NCBI GenBank assembly: GCA_016931085.1
Contig: JAFGFO010000457.1
Span: forward strand, 1 to 35,205
Direction: 5' to 3'
DNA length: 35,205 bases
Source of the DNA: Thermoflexales bacterium
GTDB taxonomy: Bacteria; Chloroflexota; Anaerolineae; Fen-1058
Both the position numbers and the translations under genes were made by a program. The notes under the pieces are model-generated. The model worked only from the letters and a program-made list of their open reading frames with translations, had not been told where the DNA came from and did no database searches. Shown here one piece after another: positions 15,222 to 24,205 of the stretch (positions are counted from its first letter, which is position 1; every line of letters begins with the position of its first letter).

Positions 15222-17684
15222 ATGATGCGATTTGACCGCTTTACCGAGCGCGCCCAGGAAGCGGCGGCTCGTTCGTACGAGGTTTTGCAGCGCTACAGCC
15301 ATACCCAGGTGGATACTGAGCACCTCCTGCTCGCCCTGCTGGAACAGACGGATGGGGTCGTGCATCAACTGCTCGAGCGGCTAGGGGTGGACACGCACGT
15401 TATGCGTAGCCGCCTGGACGAGGTGCTGCGCATGAGCCCCAAGTCATCCATCTACGGCGCGGGTGGCACCGGCCAGGTGTTTATTACACCTCGCCTCAAG
15501 CGTGTGATCGACCTGGCGAACGAGGAGGCCTCGCGCCTGAAGGACGACTATATCTCTACTGAGCACATCTTCCTGGCCATCGCTACCGAGCGTAATACAG
15601 CCGCCGCCCGTATCCTGGCCGAGGCGGGCGTGACCAAGGACCGTGTGTACGAAGCGATCAAGGAAGTGCGCGGCGGGCAGCGGGTGACCGATCCTAAGGC
15701 TGAAAGTCGCTATCGCACCCTGGAAAAGTACAGCCGCGATTTGACCCGCCTGGCGCGCGAGGGCAAACTGGACCCGGTGATCGGGCGCGACGATGAAATC
15801 TTGCGTGTCGTGCAGGTGCTCAGCCGCCGTACCAAGAACAACCCGGTGCTCATCGGTGAGGCTGGCGTGGGCAAGACGGCGATTGTCGAAGGACTGGCCC
15901 AAAAAGTCGCCGTCAACGACGTGCCAGAGATCCTCATGGGCCGGCGGGTCGTGTCGCTTGACTTGGCCGGCATGGTGGCCGGCTCGCGCTTCCGGGGCGA
16001 TTTTGAGGAACGGCTCAAGGCGGTGATGGAAGAGATCCAGCGCAGTGAGGGCGAAATCATCTTGTTCATTGACGAGCTGCACAATGTGGTCGGCGCCGGT
16101 GCCTCTTCGGGCGCGCTGGATGCCAGTTCGATGATGAAACCGGCCCTGGCGCGCGGGGAGTTGCAGTGCGTGGGAGCCACTACTTTGGACGAGTATCGCA
16201 AGTATATCGAGCGAGATTCGGCGCTGGAGCGGCGTTTTGCCCCTGTCTTTGTTGATGAGCCAAACGTAGATGAAACGATCCAGATGCTGCATGGCTTGCG
16301 GGACCGCTACGAGGCGCACCACAAAGTCCACTTTTCGGACCAAGCCCTGGTGGCGGCCGCCCGGCTGAGCGCGCGTTACGTGACCGACCGCCATTTGCCC
16401 GACAAGGCCATCGACCTAGTCGATGAGGCCGCCGCCAAGCTGCGTGTGGCGTTGTATACTTTGCCGCCCGAACTCAAGCAGATGAAAACCGAGCTGGATC
16501 GCCTCCTGGCTGAAGAGGAAGCCGCCGGTGTCGCGCGGGAGTACGAGCGCGCTGCCAAGCTCAAGTCGGAACGGCTGCGCTTGCAACAAGAATTCGACGG
16601 CAAGCGCGAAACCTGGCAACGCTCCAAAGACCTGGATGAGATCGTAGACGTGAATGACATTGCCGGCGTGGTGGCAGCCTGGACGGGGATCCCGCTCACG
16701 CAGATCATGCAGACCGAGGCCGAAAAGCTGCTACACATGGAGGAACGCCTGCACGAGCGCATCATCGGCCAGGACGAAGCGATCGAGGCCTTGTCGGACT
16801 CGGTCCGCCGCGCCCGCTCTGGCCTCAAGGATCCCGAGCGTCCGGTGGGCAGTTTTATCTTCCTGGGCAGCTCTGGTGTCGGCAAGACTGAGTTAGCCAA
16901 GGCTTTGGCCTGGTTCTTGTTTGATGACGAGGACGCTCTGTTGCGTATCGACATGAGCGAGTACCACGAGTCGCATACCGTGTCACGTTTGTTTGGAGCG
17001 CCGCCCGGCTACGTGGGTTACGAGGAGGGTGGGCAGTTGACCGAGTCGGTGCGCCGCCGGCCTTACCAGGTGGTGTTGTTTGACGAGGTTGAAAAAGCAC
17101 ATCCTGATGTGTGGAATGCCCTGCTGCAAATCCTGGATGACGGGCGGCTGACCGATGGCCAGGGGCGCACGGTGGATTTCCGCAACACGGTGCTGATCAT
17201 GACCAGCAACCTGGGCACCGAATATGCCCGCAAGGGAGGCGCGTTAGGCTTTATGCGCCCGGGCGAGTCGAGCGACGACCAAAACGCTGAGCACAAAAAG
17301 ATCGAGGATGCGCTCAAAAAGGCCTTTCGCCCCGAGTTCCTTAACCGCATCGACGAGATCATCATCTTTAACGTCTTGAGCCTGGAGGACGTGGTCAAGA
17401 TGGTGGACCTGCAAATGAAAGAGGTAGGTGGGCGGCTGACCGAGTTGGGCCTGACCACCGATTTGACAGACGCGGCACGCCAGTGGCTGGCTCGCCAGGG
17501 CTATGACCCGCAGTTTGGCGCCCGGCCCCTGCGCCGCGCGATTCAAAAGTACGTCGAAAGCCCCCTGTCAGTCAGGCTGCTCAGGGGTGAGTTCGCCCGC
17601 GGCGAGTGTGTGATCGTCGATACCCAAAATGGCGAGCTGATCTTTACCCGCAAAGAGCAAGCCGCTCCGGAGACAGAGTCTTAA
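15222..17684 (+). CDS. clpC: ATP-dependent unfoldase ClpC (second copy)
   Basis: This 820-residue paralogue has two Clp-N repeats (about 1-145), AAA1 with Walker A GEAGVGKT (212-219) and Walker B ILFIDE (280-285), a clear UVR-like middle segment (about 417-455, [17 protein letters not shown]), and AAA2 with Walker A GSSGVGKT (549-556). An LGF tripeptide in AAA2 (ALGFMRPGE) suggests ClpP docking. It differs from the first copy in a better UVR motif and a shorter C-terminus. UVR segments contact adaptors such as McsB, so the two copies may use different adaptors. The start is one of two adjacent ATGs after GAGGTAGAG. The 3' end is 14 bases from the convergent nfnB stop. Confidence 0.94.
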   Translation: MMRFDRFTERAQEAAARSYEVLQRYSHTQVDTEHLLLALLEQTDGVVHQLLERLGVDTHVMRSRLDEVLRMSPKSSIYGAGGTGQVFITPRLKRVIDLANEEASRLKDDYISTEHIFLAIATERNTAAARILAEAGVTKDRVYEAIKEVRGGQRVTDPKAESRYRTLEKYSRDLTRLAREGKLDPVIGRDDEILRVVQVLSRRTKNNPVLIGEAGVGKTAIVEGLAQKVAVNDVPEILMGRRVVSLDLAGMVAGSRFRGDFEERLKAVMEEIQRSEGEIILFIDELHNVVGAGASSGALDASSMMKPALARGELQCVGATTLDEYRKYIERDSALERRFAPVFVDEPNVDETIQMLHGLRDRYEAHHKVHFSDQALVAAARLSARYVTDRHLPDKAIDLVDEAAAKLRVALYTLPPELKQMKTELDRLLAEEEAAGVAREYERAAKLKSERLRLQQEFDGKRETWQRSKDLDEIVDVNDIAGVVAAWTGIPLTQIMQTEAEKLLHMEERLHERIIGQDEAIEALSDSVRRARSGLKDPERPVGSFIFLGSSGVGKTELAKALAWFLFDDEDALLRIDMSEYHESHTVSRLFGAPPGYVGYEEGGQLTESVRRRPYQVVLFDEVEKAHPDVWNALLQILDDGRLTDGQGRTVDFRNTVLIMTSNLGTEYARKGGALGFMRPGESSDDQNAEHKKIEDALKKAFRPEFLNRIDEIIIFNVLSLEDVVKMVDLQMKEVGGRLTELGLTTDLTDAARQWLARQGYDPQFGARPLRRAIQKYVESPLSVRLLRGEFARGECVIVDTQNGELIFTRKEQAAPETES

Positions 17685-17698
17685 ACCTACTCCCTACT

Positions 17699-19144
17699 TC
17701 ACCACTCGCCGGTCTTGAGGTACTCGTCGATGGCCTTGGAGGCCAGCTTGGCCTGCCCCATGGCCAGGATGACGGTCGCCCCACCGGTGGCCACGTCACC
17801 ACCGGCAAATACGCCTTTCTTGGAGGTCTTCATGGTCTTGTCGTCGACCACGACGATGCCATGCCGGGCGGTCTTGAGATCGGGCGTAGTCTTGGGGATG
17901 ATGGGGCTGGGACTTTGGCCGATGGCGACGATGACGATGTCGGTCGGGATGCGAAAGTTGGAGCCTTCCACGGGTACGGGCCGCCTACGGCCTGAGGCGT
18001 CGGGCGCGCCTAGCTCGTTCTGCAAACACTCCAGCTCTTGGACCTCCCCTTTGTCGTTGCCGTGAATGGCCACCGGCGAGGTCAACAGCTTGAACTGGAT
18101 GCCCTCTTGCTCGGCGTGATGGATCTCTTCGGCGCGAGCTGGCATTTCATCGCGCGAGCGACGGTAGACGATGATAGATTCTTCCGCGCCCAAGCGCAGG
18201 GCAGTCCGTGAGGAGTCCATCGCCACGTTCCCGCCGCCGATGGTGATCACACGCCGCCCACGCGCGATGGGAGTATCGTACTCCGGGAAGCGGTAGGCTT
18301 TCATCAGATTGGCGCGGGTCAGGTACTCGTTGGCCGAATAGACACCGCTCAGGTTCTCTCCGGGGATGTTCAGGAACCACGGTAGCCCCGCCCCCGATCC
18401 CAGGAAAATGGCCTCAAACTCTTCCAGCAGCTCGTCCAGCGTGGCCGAATTGCCCACGACAAAGTCCTTGACTAGCTTGACACCCAGGCTGCACACGTAT
18501 TCCACCTCGCGCCGGACGATGGCCTTGGGTAGGCGAAACTCGGGGATGCCGTATACCAACACGCCGCCGGCCTCGTGCAGAGCCTCCAAAATCGTGACGT
18601 GATGGCCCAGCCTGGCCAGGTCGGCGGCCACCGTCAAGCCGGCCGGCCCCGCGCCGACGACGGCCACTTTTTTGCCTGTCGGCGCAGGCAGCTCGGGCGC
18701 GCTTGCTTCAAGCGCCCTGGTCTGGTCCAGTTCAGCTTGGGCTAGCTCGGCCTGAACTGCCTGGGCTTCCCAATCGGCCACGAAACGTTCGAGGCGGCCG
18801 ATGGCCACGGGCTCGTGTTTTTTGCCTAAGGTGCACAGCGCTTCACACTGGGTTTCTTGGGGACACACGCGCCCGGTGATAGCTGGCAACGCGTTGGTGG
18901 CCTTGATCAGGTTGAGCGCCCCGCGAAAGTCCCCCAAGGCTACTAACTGGATAAAGCCGGGGATGTTGATGTTGACCGGGCAGCCTTCCATGCACTTGGG
19001 CCGTCCGCACTGCAGGCAACGCTGCGCTTCGGCCATCGCTTGCTCGGCCGTGTAGCCGTACGGGACTTCATTGTAATTCTTGATGCGCTCGGCCGGTGTC
19101 TGTTCCGGCATGGGCGTCTTGGTGGGAATGATTTTCTTTGCCAC
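17699..19144 (-). CDS. nfnB: NADPH-dependent glutamate-synthase-type flavoprotein, NfnB-like
   Basis: The 481-residue protein has an N-terminal iron-sulfur domain with Cys43, 46, 51, 55 and Cys94, 100, 104. A Rossmann FAD site follows (GAGPAGL, 164-170), then an NADPH site with GGGNVAMDS (about 303-311). This is the glutamate synthase small-subunit fold, also used as NfnB, the large subunit of NADH-dependent ferredoxin:NADP+ oxidoreductase. The preceding gene encodes an NfnA-like partner, so a bifurcating transhydrogenase is the best reading. Annotation as gltA/gltD is the alternative, but no glutamate synthase large subunit is near. Confidence 0.88.
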   Translation of the reverse strand: MAKKIIPTKTPMPEQTPAERIKNYNEVPYGYTAEQAMAEAQRCLQCGRPKCMEGCPVNINIPGFIQLVALGDFRGALNLIKATNALPAITGRVCPQETQCEALCTLGKKHEPVAIGRLERFVADWEAQAVQAELAQAELDQTRALEASAPELPAPTGKKVAVVGAGPAGLTVAADLARLGHHVTILEALHEAGGVLVYGIPEFRLPKAIVRREVEYVCSLGVKLVKDFVVGNSATLDELLEEFEAIFLGSGAGLPWFLNIPGENLSGVYSANEYLTRANLMKAYRFPEYDTPIARGRRVITIGGGNVAMDSSRTALRLGAEESIIVYRRSRDEMPARAEEIHHAEQEGIQFKLLTSPVAIHGNDKGEVQELECLQNELGAPDASGRRRPVPVEGSNFRIPTDIVIVAIGQSPSPIIPKTTPDLKTARHGIVVVDDKTMKTSKKGVFAGGDVATGGATVILAMGQAKLASKAIDEYLKTGEW

Positions 19145-19159
19145 GTTTTTCCCCTTGTA

Positions 19160-19233
19160 TTATCCGCGAATCTGCGCGAATCTCAAGAATTATTTATAGA
19201 AATTGGTGAAAACTCGCGTGAATTCGCGGATAA
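19160..19233. repeat. Inverted repeat between nfnA and nfnB
   Basis: Arms TTATCCGCGAATCTGCGCGA (19160-19179) and its near-complement (19214-19233) flank an AT-rich loop. It separates two genes expected to be co-transcribed, so it may be a readthrough or mRNA processing structure, or simply a dispersed palindrome. Confidence 0.65.
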
Positions 19234-19249
19234 ATTTATTGCACGCCAT

Positions 19250-20098
19250 TTAAGACGCGTCATCCAGTTTGCATGTGTGCTGCCAACGTTCGACAGCCTC
19301 TTGCTCCTGGTCACGATAATAGCGCAGCCTGGACATCAAGATGTCCCAATTGACCTTGTGAGCGTCAAACTCCGGCCCGTCCACGCACACGAACTGGGCG
19401 CCATCTTCCAGCACCACCCGGCAGCCACCGCACATTCCCGTGCCGTCGATCATGATAGTGTTCAAGCTGACGATGGTCGGCACTTTGTACGGCAGGGTGG
19501 CCAGCGAGGCGAATTTCATCATGATGGCCGGCCCGATGGCCCACACTTTGGCAATATCCTGGCTGCGCGCCTCCAATAGTTCTTTGAGCGGGTCGGTGAT
19601 CAGCCCCTTGCGTCCCCATGATCCGTCGTCGGTGCAGACGGTCAGCTCGTCCGATACTTGCCTCATCCGCTCTTCCCAAAACAGCAGCGCCTTGGTGCGG
19701 GCCGCGATGATGGAAATCACCGTGTTGCCGGCTTCTTTGAGAGCGCGGGCGATGGGGAAGAGTGGGGCGATGCCCACGCCGCCGCCCAGGCAGGCCACTG
19801 TCCCAAAGTTGGCGATCTCGGTCGCGTGTCCCAGCGGGCCAGCGACGGTGGCCAGCGTATCGCCCACTTCCAGCCCGCCCATTTGCATAGTGCTTTTGCC
19901 GACTTCTTGAAAGATGAGCGTGATGGCTTGCCGGTCTCGATCGTAGTCGGCGATAGTCAATGGGATGCGTTCGCCTCGCTCGTCGACGCGGACGATGACG
20001 AATTGTCCGGCCTGGGCCTTGCGCGCCACCTGGGGTGCTTCGACGACCATGAGCTTGACGGCCTCACTCAGTACTTGTTTTTCTAGTATCTTGTACAT
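19250..20098 (-). CDS. nfnA: Ferredoxin-NADP reductase-like subunit, NfnA-like
   Basis: This 282-residue flavoprotein has an N-terminal FAD-binding beta barrel (RIPLTIADYD), an NAD-binding lobe (CLGGGVGIAPLFPIARAL) and a C-terminal [2Fe-2S] motif (DGTGMCGGC with a further Cys in FVCVDGPEFDAHKV). In characterised NfnA the cluster is held by three cysteines and one aspartate, consistent with what is visible. It resembles the dihydroorotate-dehydrogenase electron-transfer subunit family. The ATG at 20098 is chosen because AGAGGAAAGAT precedes it; the longer upstream frame has no family similarity. The nfnB gene follows after a 105-base gap with a palindrome. Confidence 0.9.
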   Translation of the reverse strand: MYKILEKQVLSEAVKLMVVEAPQVARKAQAGQFVIVRVDERGERIPLTIADYDRDRQAITLIFQEVGKSTMQMGGLEVGDTLATVAGPLGHATEIANFGTVACLGGGVGIAPLFPIARALKEAGNTVISIIAARTKALLFWEERMRQVSDELTVCTDDGSWGRKGLITDPLKELLEARSQDIAKVWAIGPAIMMKFASLATLPYKVPTIVSLNTIMIDGTGMCGGCRVVLEDGAQFVCVDGPEFDAHKVNWDILMSRLRYYRDQEQEAVERWQHTCKLDDAS

Positions 20099-20228
20099 AT
20101 CTTTCCTCTTTATAGTACATGATTGCTCGCAAGGCAAGGTGTAGGTGCAGGCTGCACTTGGGCTAAACAAGTTCCTGCCTCTTGCGTATGATGCCGATAA
20201 ATGCGGGAAACCATATTTCCATGCGTCC

Positions 20229-21425
20229 TTAGGGCGTCTGGGTGGGTGTAACTGATGCCGTCGGGACAGACTCAGCCGTGGCTGTGGCCGTGGGCGGCGG
20301 CTGTACCCACCAAAACGTGCGACTGTCACCCGGCAGGCTGGCCTGTTCGTAGGCCGGCGTATCGTTCGTTTGACGGACGATATCGACCCGCCACTTGAAC
20401 AGGCGTTGCTTCTCGGCCTGGGTCGGGTATAACTCGACCGGCACGCGCAGCGAAGAACTTTTGGTCGTCAGGCTCAGTAGTTGCTGGTCGCTGCCGGCAA
20501 TTTGTTCTATCGTGACCTGGTACCATTCGTCCGGGTGCAGTATGGTGGTGGCTGCCCATTGCAGTAAAATGGCGGCCTCGGCGCCGGCAAATTCCGCCCT
20601 CTCGAGCGGCGACAGCAGCGGCGGAGACGGGTACTTGGGCACTGGCGTGGGCGTGGGAGATGGGCCACTGGTGGCCGTCGCGGTCGGACCGATCGGAATG
20701 TAGAGTTGCTGCCCTTCCTTGATCATCTCAGGATCATCGATGTCGTTGAGCTGCTGGATGACCGACAGACGTACGTCGTAGCGTTGGGCGATGCCGAGCA
20801 GCGTTTCGCCGGCCTGCACGACGTGGATGATTCTATCCCCGCCTGTCGACGGGATGGGTGTAAAGAGTGTCGCCGCCGTTGCGCCGGCAGCCGGCATCAG
20901 CAGGACCTGGCCGACCTGGATGATATCACTGTCTAGATTGTTGAACTTTATGATCAATTCGACGGTTGTGTCGTATTCACGGGCCAGGACAGACAGGGTG
21001 TCGCCGGCTTGGACCTTGTGTTCTATGGGCGGCAGTGGAGTTGCTCGCGGATCTGGGGTGGGGGTGGCGGTAGGCGTGCCAGTCGGCGTAAAAGTGGGCA
21101 GTAGGAGGGGCGTGGGAGACAGGGTAGGTGTTACGGTGGGCGCACGCTGGCTGGCGCCTTGGACGATCGTCATAAAACCCAACACGATACCGGCTAGCAA
21201 GCCCAGCCCCAGGACAGTCAGCACGAACTGGATGACGATGTTCTTGAGGCTCACCGGCGGCTTGACCGGCACTTGTGGCTCTTCCTCGACGACGGGGGCG
21301 AGGGAGATTTCCAGGTCGATGCCGCACAGCGTGCATGTCTTGGCGCGCGAAGAAACCTTGCCCCCGCAACTGGGACACACGCGCGGTTGGGTGTCGCCGA
21401 GTTTTACTTGCGCTTGTTCTTCCAT
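20229..21425 (-). CDS. Zinc-ribbon, single-pass membrane protein with two LysM repeats
   Basis: The 398-residue protein has an unusual order. A short N-terminal zinc ribbon (Cys17, 20, 31, 34; CPSCGG, CTLCG) precedes one membrane helix (about 62-86). A Thr/Pro-rich linker follows, then LysM repeats at about 135-178 and 199-244, and a Pro-rich region leading to a beta-rich C-terminal domain (about 275-370, WYQVTIEQIA) and a TPT tail. The ribbon should be cytoplasmic and the LysM part outside. GGAGG seven bases before the ATG at 21425 supports this start. That start codon lies inside the repeat at 21422-21550. Function is unknown. Confidence 0.82.
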   Translation of the reverse strand: MEEQAQVKLGDTQPRVCPSCGGKVSSRAKTCTLCGIDLEISLAPVVEEEPQVPVKPPVSLKNIVIQFVLTVLGLGLLAGIVLGFMTIVQGASQRAPTVTPTLSPTPLLLPTFTPTGTPTATPTPDPRATPLPPIEHKVQAGDTLSVLAREYDTTVELIIKFNNLDSDIIQVGQVLLMPAAGATAATLFTPIPSTGGDRIIHVVQAGETLLGIAQRYDVRLSVIQQLNDIDDPEMIKEGQQLYIPIGPTATATSGPSPTPTPVPKYPSPPLLSPLERAEFAGAEAAILLQWAATTILHPDEWYQVTIEQIAGSDQQLLSLTTKSSSLRVPVELYPTQAEKQRLFKWRVDIVRQTNDTPAYEQASLPGDSRTFWWVQPPPTATATAESVPTASVTPTQTP

Positions 21426-21550
21426 AGCGCGGCCTCCTGCCGCAACCAAAACGCTTTCACCGCAGAGATCGCAAAGAACGCCGAGAAGAATTTATAAAAA
21501 ATCTCTGCGCTCTCGGCGTGCTCTGCGCGCAAGCGAAAATCTTTGCGATT
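21422..21550. repeat. Dispersed palindromic repeat, copy A
   Basis: About 129 bp here and 130 bp at 33801-33930 share long matching stretches, including CCATAGCGCGGC, CCGCAACCAAAACGCTTTCA and GTGCTCTGCGCGCAAGCGAA. Arms rich in CNGAG and CTCTGCG pair with each other. Copy A covers the start codon and ribosome-binding site of the LysM gene. Confidence 0.85.
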
Positions 21551-21572
21551 GTGATAGTTTTTCGCGGGTAAT

Positions 21573-21600
21573 ATTATACTGCGGCTCCTGCCCGTGTCTT
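21573..21600 (-). promoter_or_regulatory. Possible promoter for the zinc-ribbon LysM gene
   Basis: Read on the - strand, AAGACA and TATAAT are 16 bases apart, with the -10 at 21573-21578. The leader of about 135 bases would contain repeat copy A. The -35 is poor. Confidence 0.4.
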
Positions 21601-21638
21601 AATCATACCACAGCCCGTCTAAAAATGCCATTAGCCTT

Positions 21639-21726
21639 CTGGAAACCGAGTTTTCCCCCCCTGTGGGGTGCAAGGCAAACCTCCTACGCTTCGCTTGGAG
21701 GTGCTTTGCAAAAACTCGGTTTCTGG
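21639..21726. repeat. Large inverted repeat after nadE
   Basis: CTGGAAACCGAGTTTT (21639-21654) and AAAACTCGGTTTCTGG (21711-21726) pair with one mismatch around an inner imperfect hairpin. It lies 12 bases beyond the nadE stop and could end that operon. Confidence 0.7.
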
Positions 21727-21737
21727 CCTGCTGTGTT

Positions 21738-23273
21738 CTACCTACGCGTGACAGGGACCAGGCGGCCAGTGCCGAAGGCTTTTTGGCTGACTTTGAGGAT
21801 GATGCCCATTTGCCAGCGCTTGTGCTCGGAGCGCCGCAGGGCCGCATCGCTGCGATTGGCCTGCACGAGTTGCTCCATCGCCGGCGACACTCGTTCGTAA
21901 TCGAAAGGATCGATCTGGTCTGGCCGCAGCTCGGCCGAAGGTGGCCGATCTAGCGTAAAGGCTGGGATCACGCCGCGCCTGGTGTTGATCCACCGCGCCA
22001 GGGCAATCACCTCTAGCTTGGTCAGGTCGGCGATTGGGCACAGTGTGCCAGCCATGTCGCCGTACAGGGTGGCATAACCCAATGACAGCTCTGTCTTGTT
22101 GCTAGCATTCAGTAGCATGCCCCCGTGACGATTGACGAAACTCATCAAGATCATCGCTCGCAGCCGGGCCTGGACATTTTCGGCTGCCGTCCCGTGCGCC
22201 AAGTCGCCAAGCGTGGCCTCGGCCGCCGCGTGTACCTGCTCGAGAGCGACCACTTCGAAACCGATCCCCAAGGCTTGCGCCAGTTCCCGTGCGCAGGTGG
22301 TGGATGCGGGCGCGGTGTAGCGAGAGGGGATGGCCACCGCCGTCACGCGTTCCGGCCCCAGAGCCTCGGCCGCCAGCACCGCCACGACGGCCGAGTCCAC
22401 GCCTCCAGACAGCCCCAGGAAGGCGCGTTGGAGATGGTTCTTGCAGGCAAAATCTCGTATGCCCAGCACAAGTGCCCGGTAGAGTGTCTCTTCCAGGGAA
22501 ACGCTGGCGGCTGGCGTCGCCGGGCCAGGTGTCTTGTTGAGGTCGATGACGCGTGTCTCTTCCTCAAAGGCTGCCAATTGAGCGATGTAATTGCCATCCC
22601 CATCCAGCGCAAAACTCTCCCCGTCGAAAATCAACTCGTCGTTTGCCCCGCATAGATTGACGTATACCAAGGGGCAGGCGGGGCGGCTGGCGTGCGCCAG
22701 CCGCAGCGTCTCGATCCCCTGCCGGTAGGGCGAGGCGGATAGGCAGACGAGCAGCTCCGCCCCGGCGCTCACCAGCGCGGCCGGCGGGTGAACGGTGTGC
22801 CCCTCGTCCCACAGATCCTCGCAGACCAGGAAGCCTACCTGCCGGCCGGCAAGCGTCAAGGGGGGTAGGGGAGGGCCGGGCAGGAACCAACGCGGCTCGA
22901 AAAAGACGTCGTAGGCCGGCAGCAATTGCTTGGCCGCCGCCAGGCGCGCTTCCCCACCGTCCAGCAAAATGGCCGCGTTGTACAGCCCTGGGTGATCGAG
23001 CGGGCGATGAGCGGCCGGCCACAGGCTGCCCACCACGACTGGCGGCCCGCCGGCCGCGCGACGGGCCAGGTCGCGCGTGGCCTCGAATACCGCTTCGTCG
23101 AAAGATGGGTCGAACAAGATATCGCGCGGCGGGTAACCGGGGATCGCCATCTCGGGCAGGACGACCAGCTCGGCCTCGTTGTGCCTGGCCGCCTCGACGG
23201 CGGCCAGGCAGCGCTCGACGTTGCCTTCCAGATCGCCGATGCAGGTGTTGATCTGGGCCAGGGCTATTCTCAT
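21738..23273 (-). CDS. nadE: Glutamine-dependent NAD+ synthetase
   Basis: This 511-residue two-domain enzyme makes NAD+ from deamido-NAD+, ATP and glutamine-derived ammonia. The N-terminal nitrilase-type glutaminase has the triad Glu41 (LPEMAIPGYPPRD), Lys115 (KQLLPAYDVF) and Cys151 (LVCEDLWD). The C-terminal synthetase has the PP-loop SGGVDS (289-294) and the substrate region LLNASNKTELSLGYATLYGD. Its start overlaps the stop of the upstream pyruvate-kinase-like gene as ATGA, implying translational coupling. With nadM at the head of the same gene run, it supports an NAD biosynthesis operon. Confidence 0.95.
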   Translation of the reverse strand: MRIALAQINTCIGDLEGNVERCLAAVEAARHNEAELVVLPEMAIPGYPPRDILFDPSFDEAVFEATRDLARRAAGGPPVVVGSLWPAAHRPLDHPGLYNAAILLDGGEARLAAAKQLLPAYDVFFEPRWFLPGPPLPPLTLAGRQVGFLVCEDLWDEGHTVHPPAALVSAGAELLVCLSASPYRQGIETLRLAHASRPACPLVYVNLCGANDELIFDGESFALDGDGNYIAQLAAFEEETRVIDLNKTPGPATPAASVSLEETLYRALVLGIRDFACKNHLQRAFLGLSGGVDSAVVAVLAAEALGPERVTAVAIPSRYTAPASTTCARELAQALGIGFEVVALEQVHAAAEATLGDLAHGTAAENVQARLRAMILMSFVNRHGGMLLNASNKTELSLGYATLYGDMAGTLCPIADLTKLEVIALARWINTRRGVIPAFTLDRPPSAELRPDQIDPFDYERVSPAMEQLVQANRSDAALRRSEHKRWQMGIILKVSQKAFGTGRLVPVTRR

Positions 23274-24163
23274 CGAAATTCCCCCGCGATCGCCTCGAGC
23301 AGATTGAGCGCCTCCAACATCGAGTCGCGCCGCAAGCAGGTGACGTCGCCCAGCATGAAGGTGCGGTAGCCCAGGCAGAGCAAAAAGGCCACGTCGCCGA
23401 TATCTGCGCTGGCCGGCACGGCTTGACCGGCCAGCGAGTCGAACAGGCGGCTGGCGACCACTGCGTCTGGATCGGCCGCGATGATATCGCGCAGCGCGCC
23501 GACGACGCGGTGCGGCCGCAGCACTTCCACGTACAGATCGCCGCGAGCGGCCATCAAGCGCCCGTGCGCGTTCCCGTGCTGGCGGGCGTAGGCCAGCCCA
23601 CGCTGGGTCTCAATCTTGAGCATCACTTCGGCGCCCGGCAGCAAGCTGCGCACTTCTTCGGCGTCGGATGGATCTTGTACGTATGACAGCATGACGCGCT
23701 TGAGCTGCACGGCTTGCATGGCGGCCAGGTAGGCGCGGTCTGTCTCGGTCAGCGTGCCCTCTATTTTTAGCGAGGGGTGTACGATGTTGACCGACTCGCC
23801 AGGCCCGATGAGGCGGCGCGGCCCATCCTCCAGGATGAGCCGGTCGCCGTCGACGGCTGCCACCCGAACACATTCGTTCCCATCTGAGAAAAAGGCCTCG
23901 ACCGGCGTCTCGACCTGGATGCGGTGGCTCAGGTGTACCTCGGTGTAGGGTGGGATGGCCGCGCCCACCACCCGTAATTGCCGCCCTTTGAGATCGACCC
24001 ACACCGGCTGGCCAAAAGACCGCAGCCGCTCGAGTGCCTCGGCCGGCTCCTCTCGCAGCGGCATCACCGTATTCAGGCGAAAACCGCACACCAAGGGGTG
24101 GCGGGCTACCTCGTCGAGAAAGGGCGCGTATGGCGGCGTGGTGACAATGGCACGAATGGTCAT
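23270..24163 (-). CDS. Pyruvate-kinase-like protein lacking the C-terminal domain
   Basis: The 297-residue protein follows the pyruvate kinase barrel. It has FRLNT, DLKGRQLRV (family DTKGPEIR), a B-domain-like insert (about 67-136), TETDRAYLAAMQ (family LTxKD), MLKIETQRGL with Lys183 and Glu185, and AARGDLYVEV with Asp209. The late motif SETAxG is replaced by GDVTCLRRDS, and the C-terminal regulatory domain is absent; normal enzymes are about 470 residues or more. Catalytic Lys and metal ligands are kept, so phosphoryl chemistry is possible with an unknown substrate. GGGG precedes the ATG at 24163. It overlaps nadE by four bases. Confidence 0.8.
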   Translation of the reverse strand: MTIRAIVTTPPYAPFLDEVARHPLVCGFRLNTVMPLREEPAEALERLRSFGQPVWVDLKGRQLRVVGAAIPPYTEVHLSHRIQVETPVEAFFSDGNECVRVAAVDGDRLILEDGPRRLIGPGESVNIVHPSLKIEGTLTETDRAYLAAMQAVQLKRVMLSYVQDPSDAEEVRSLLPGAEVMLKIETQRGLAYARQHGNAHGRLMAARGDLYVEVLRPHRVVGALRDIIAADPDAVVASRLFDSLAGQAVPASADIGDVAFLLCLGYRTFMLGDVTCLRRDSMLEALNLLEAIAGEFR

Positions 24164-24177
24164 AAGATACCCCATAA

Positions 24178-24196
24178 GACGTAGCATTGCTACGTC
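24178..24196. repeat. Short palindrome within the NAD operon
   Basis: GACGTAGC and GCTACGTC flank ATT, followed by repeated ACGTCTCTAC. It lies in the 42-base gap between the VWA and pyruvate-kinase-like genes. Confidence 0.5.
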
Positions 24197-24205
24197 TCTA
24201 CGTCT

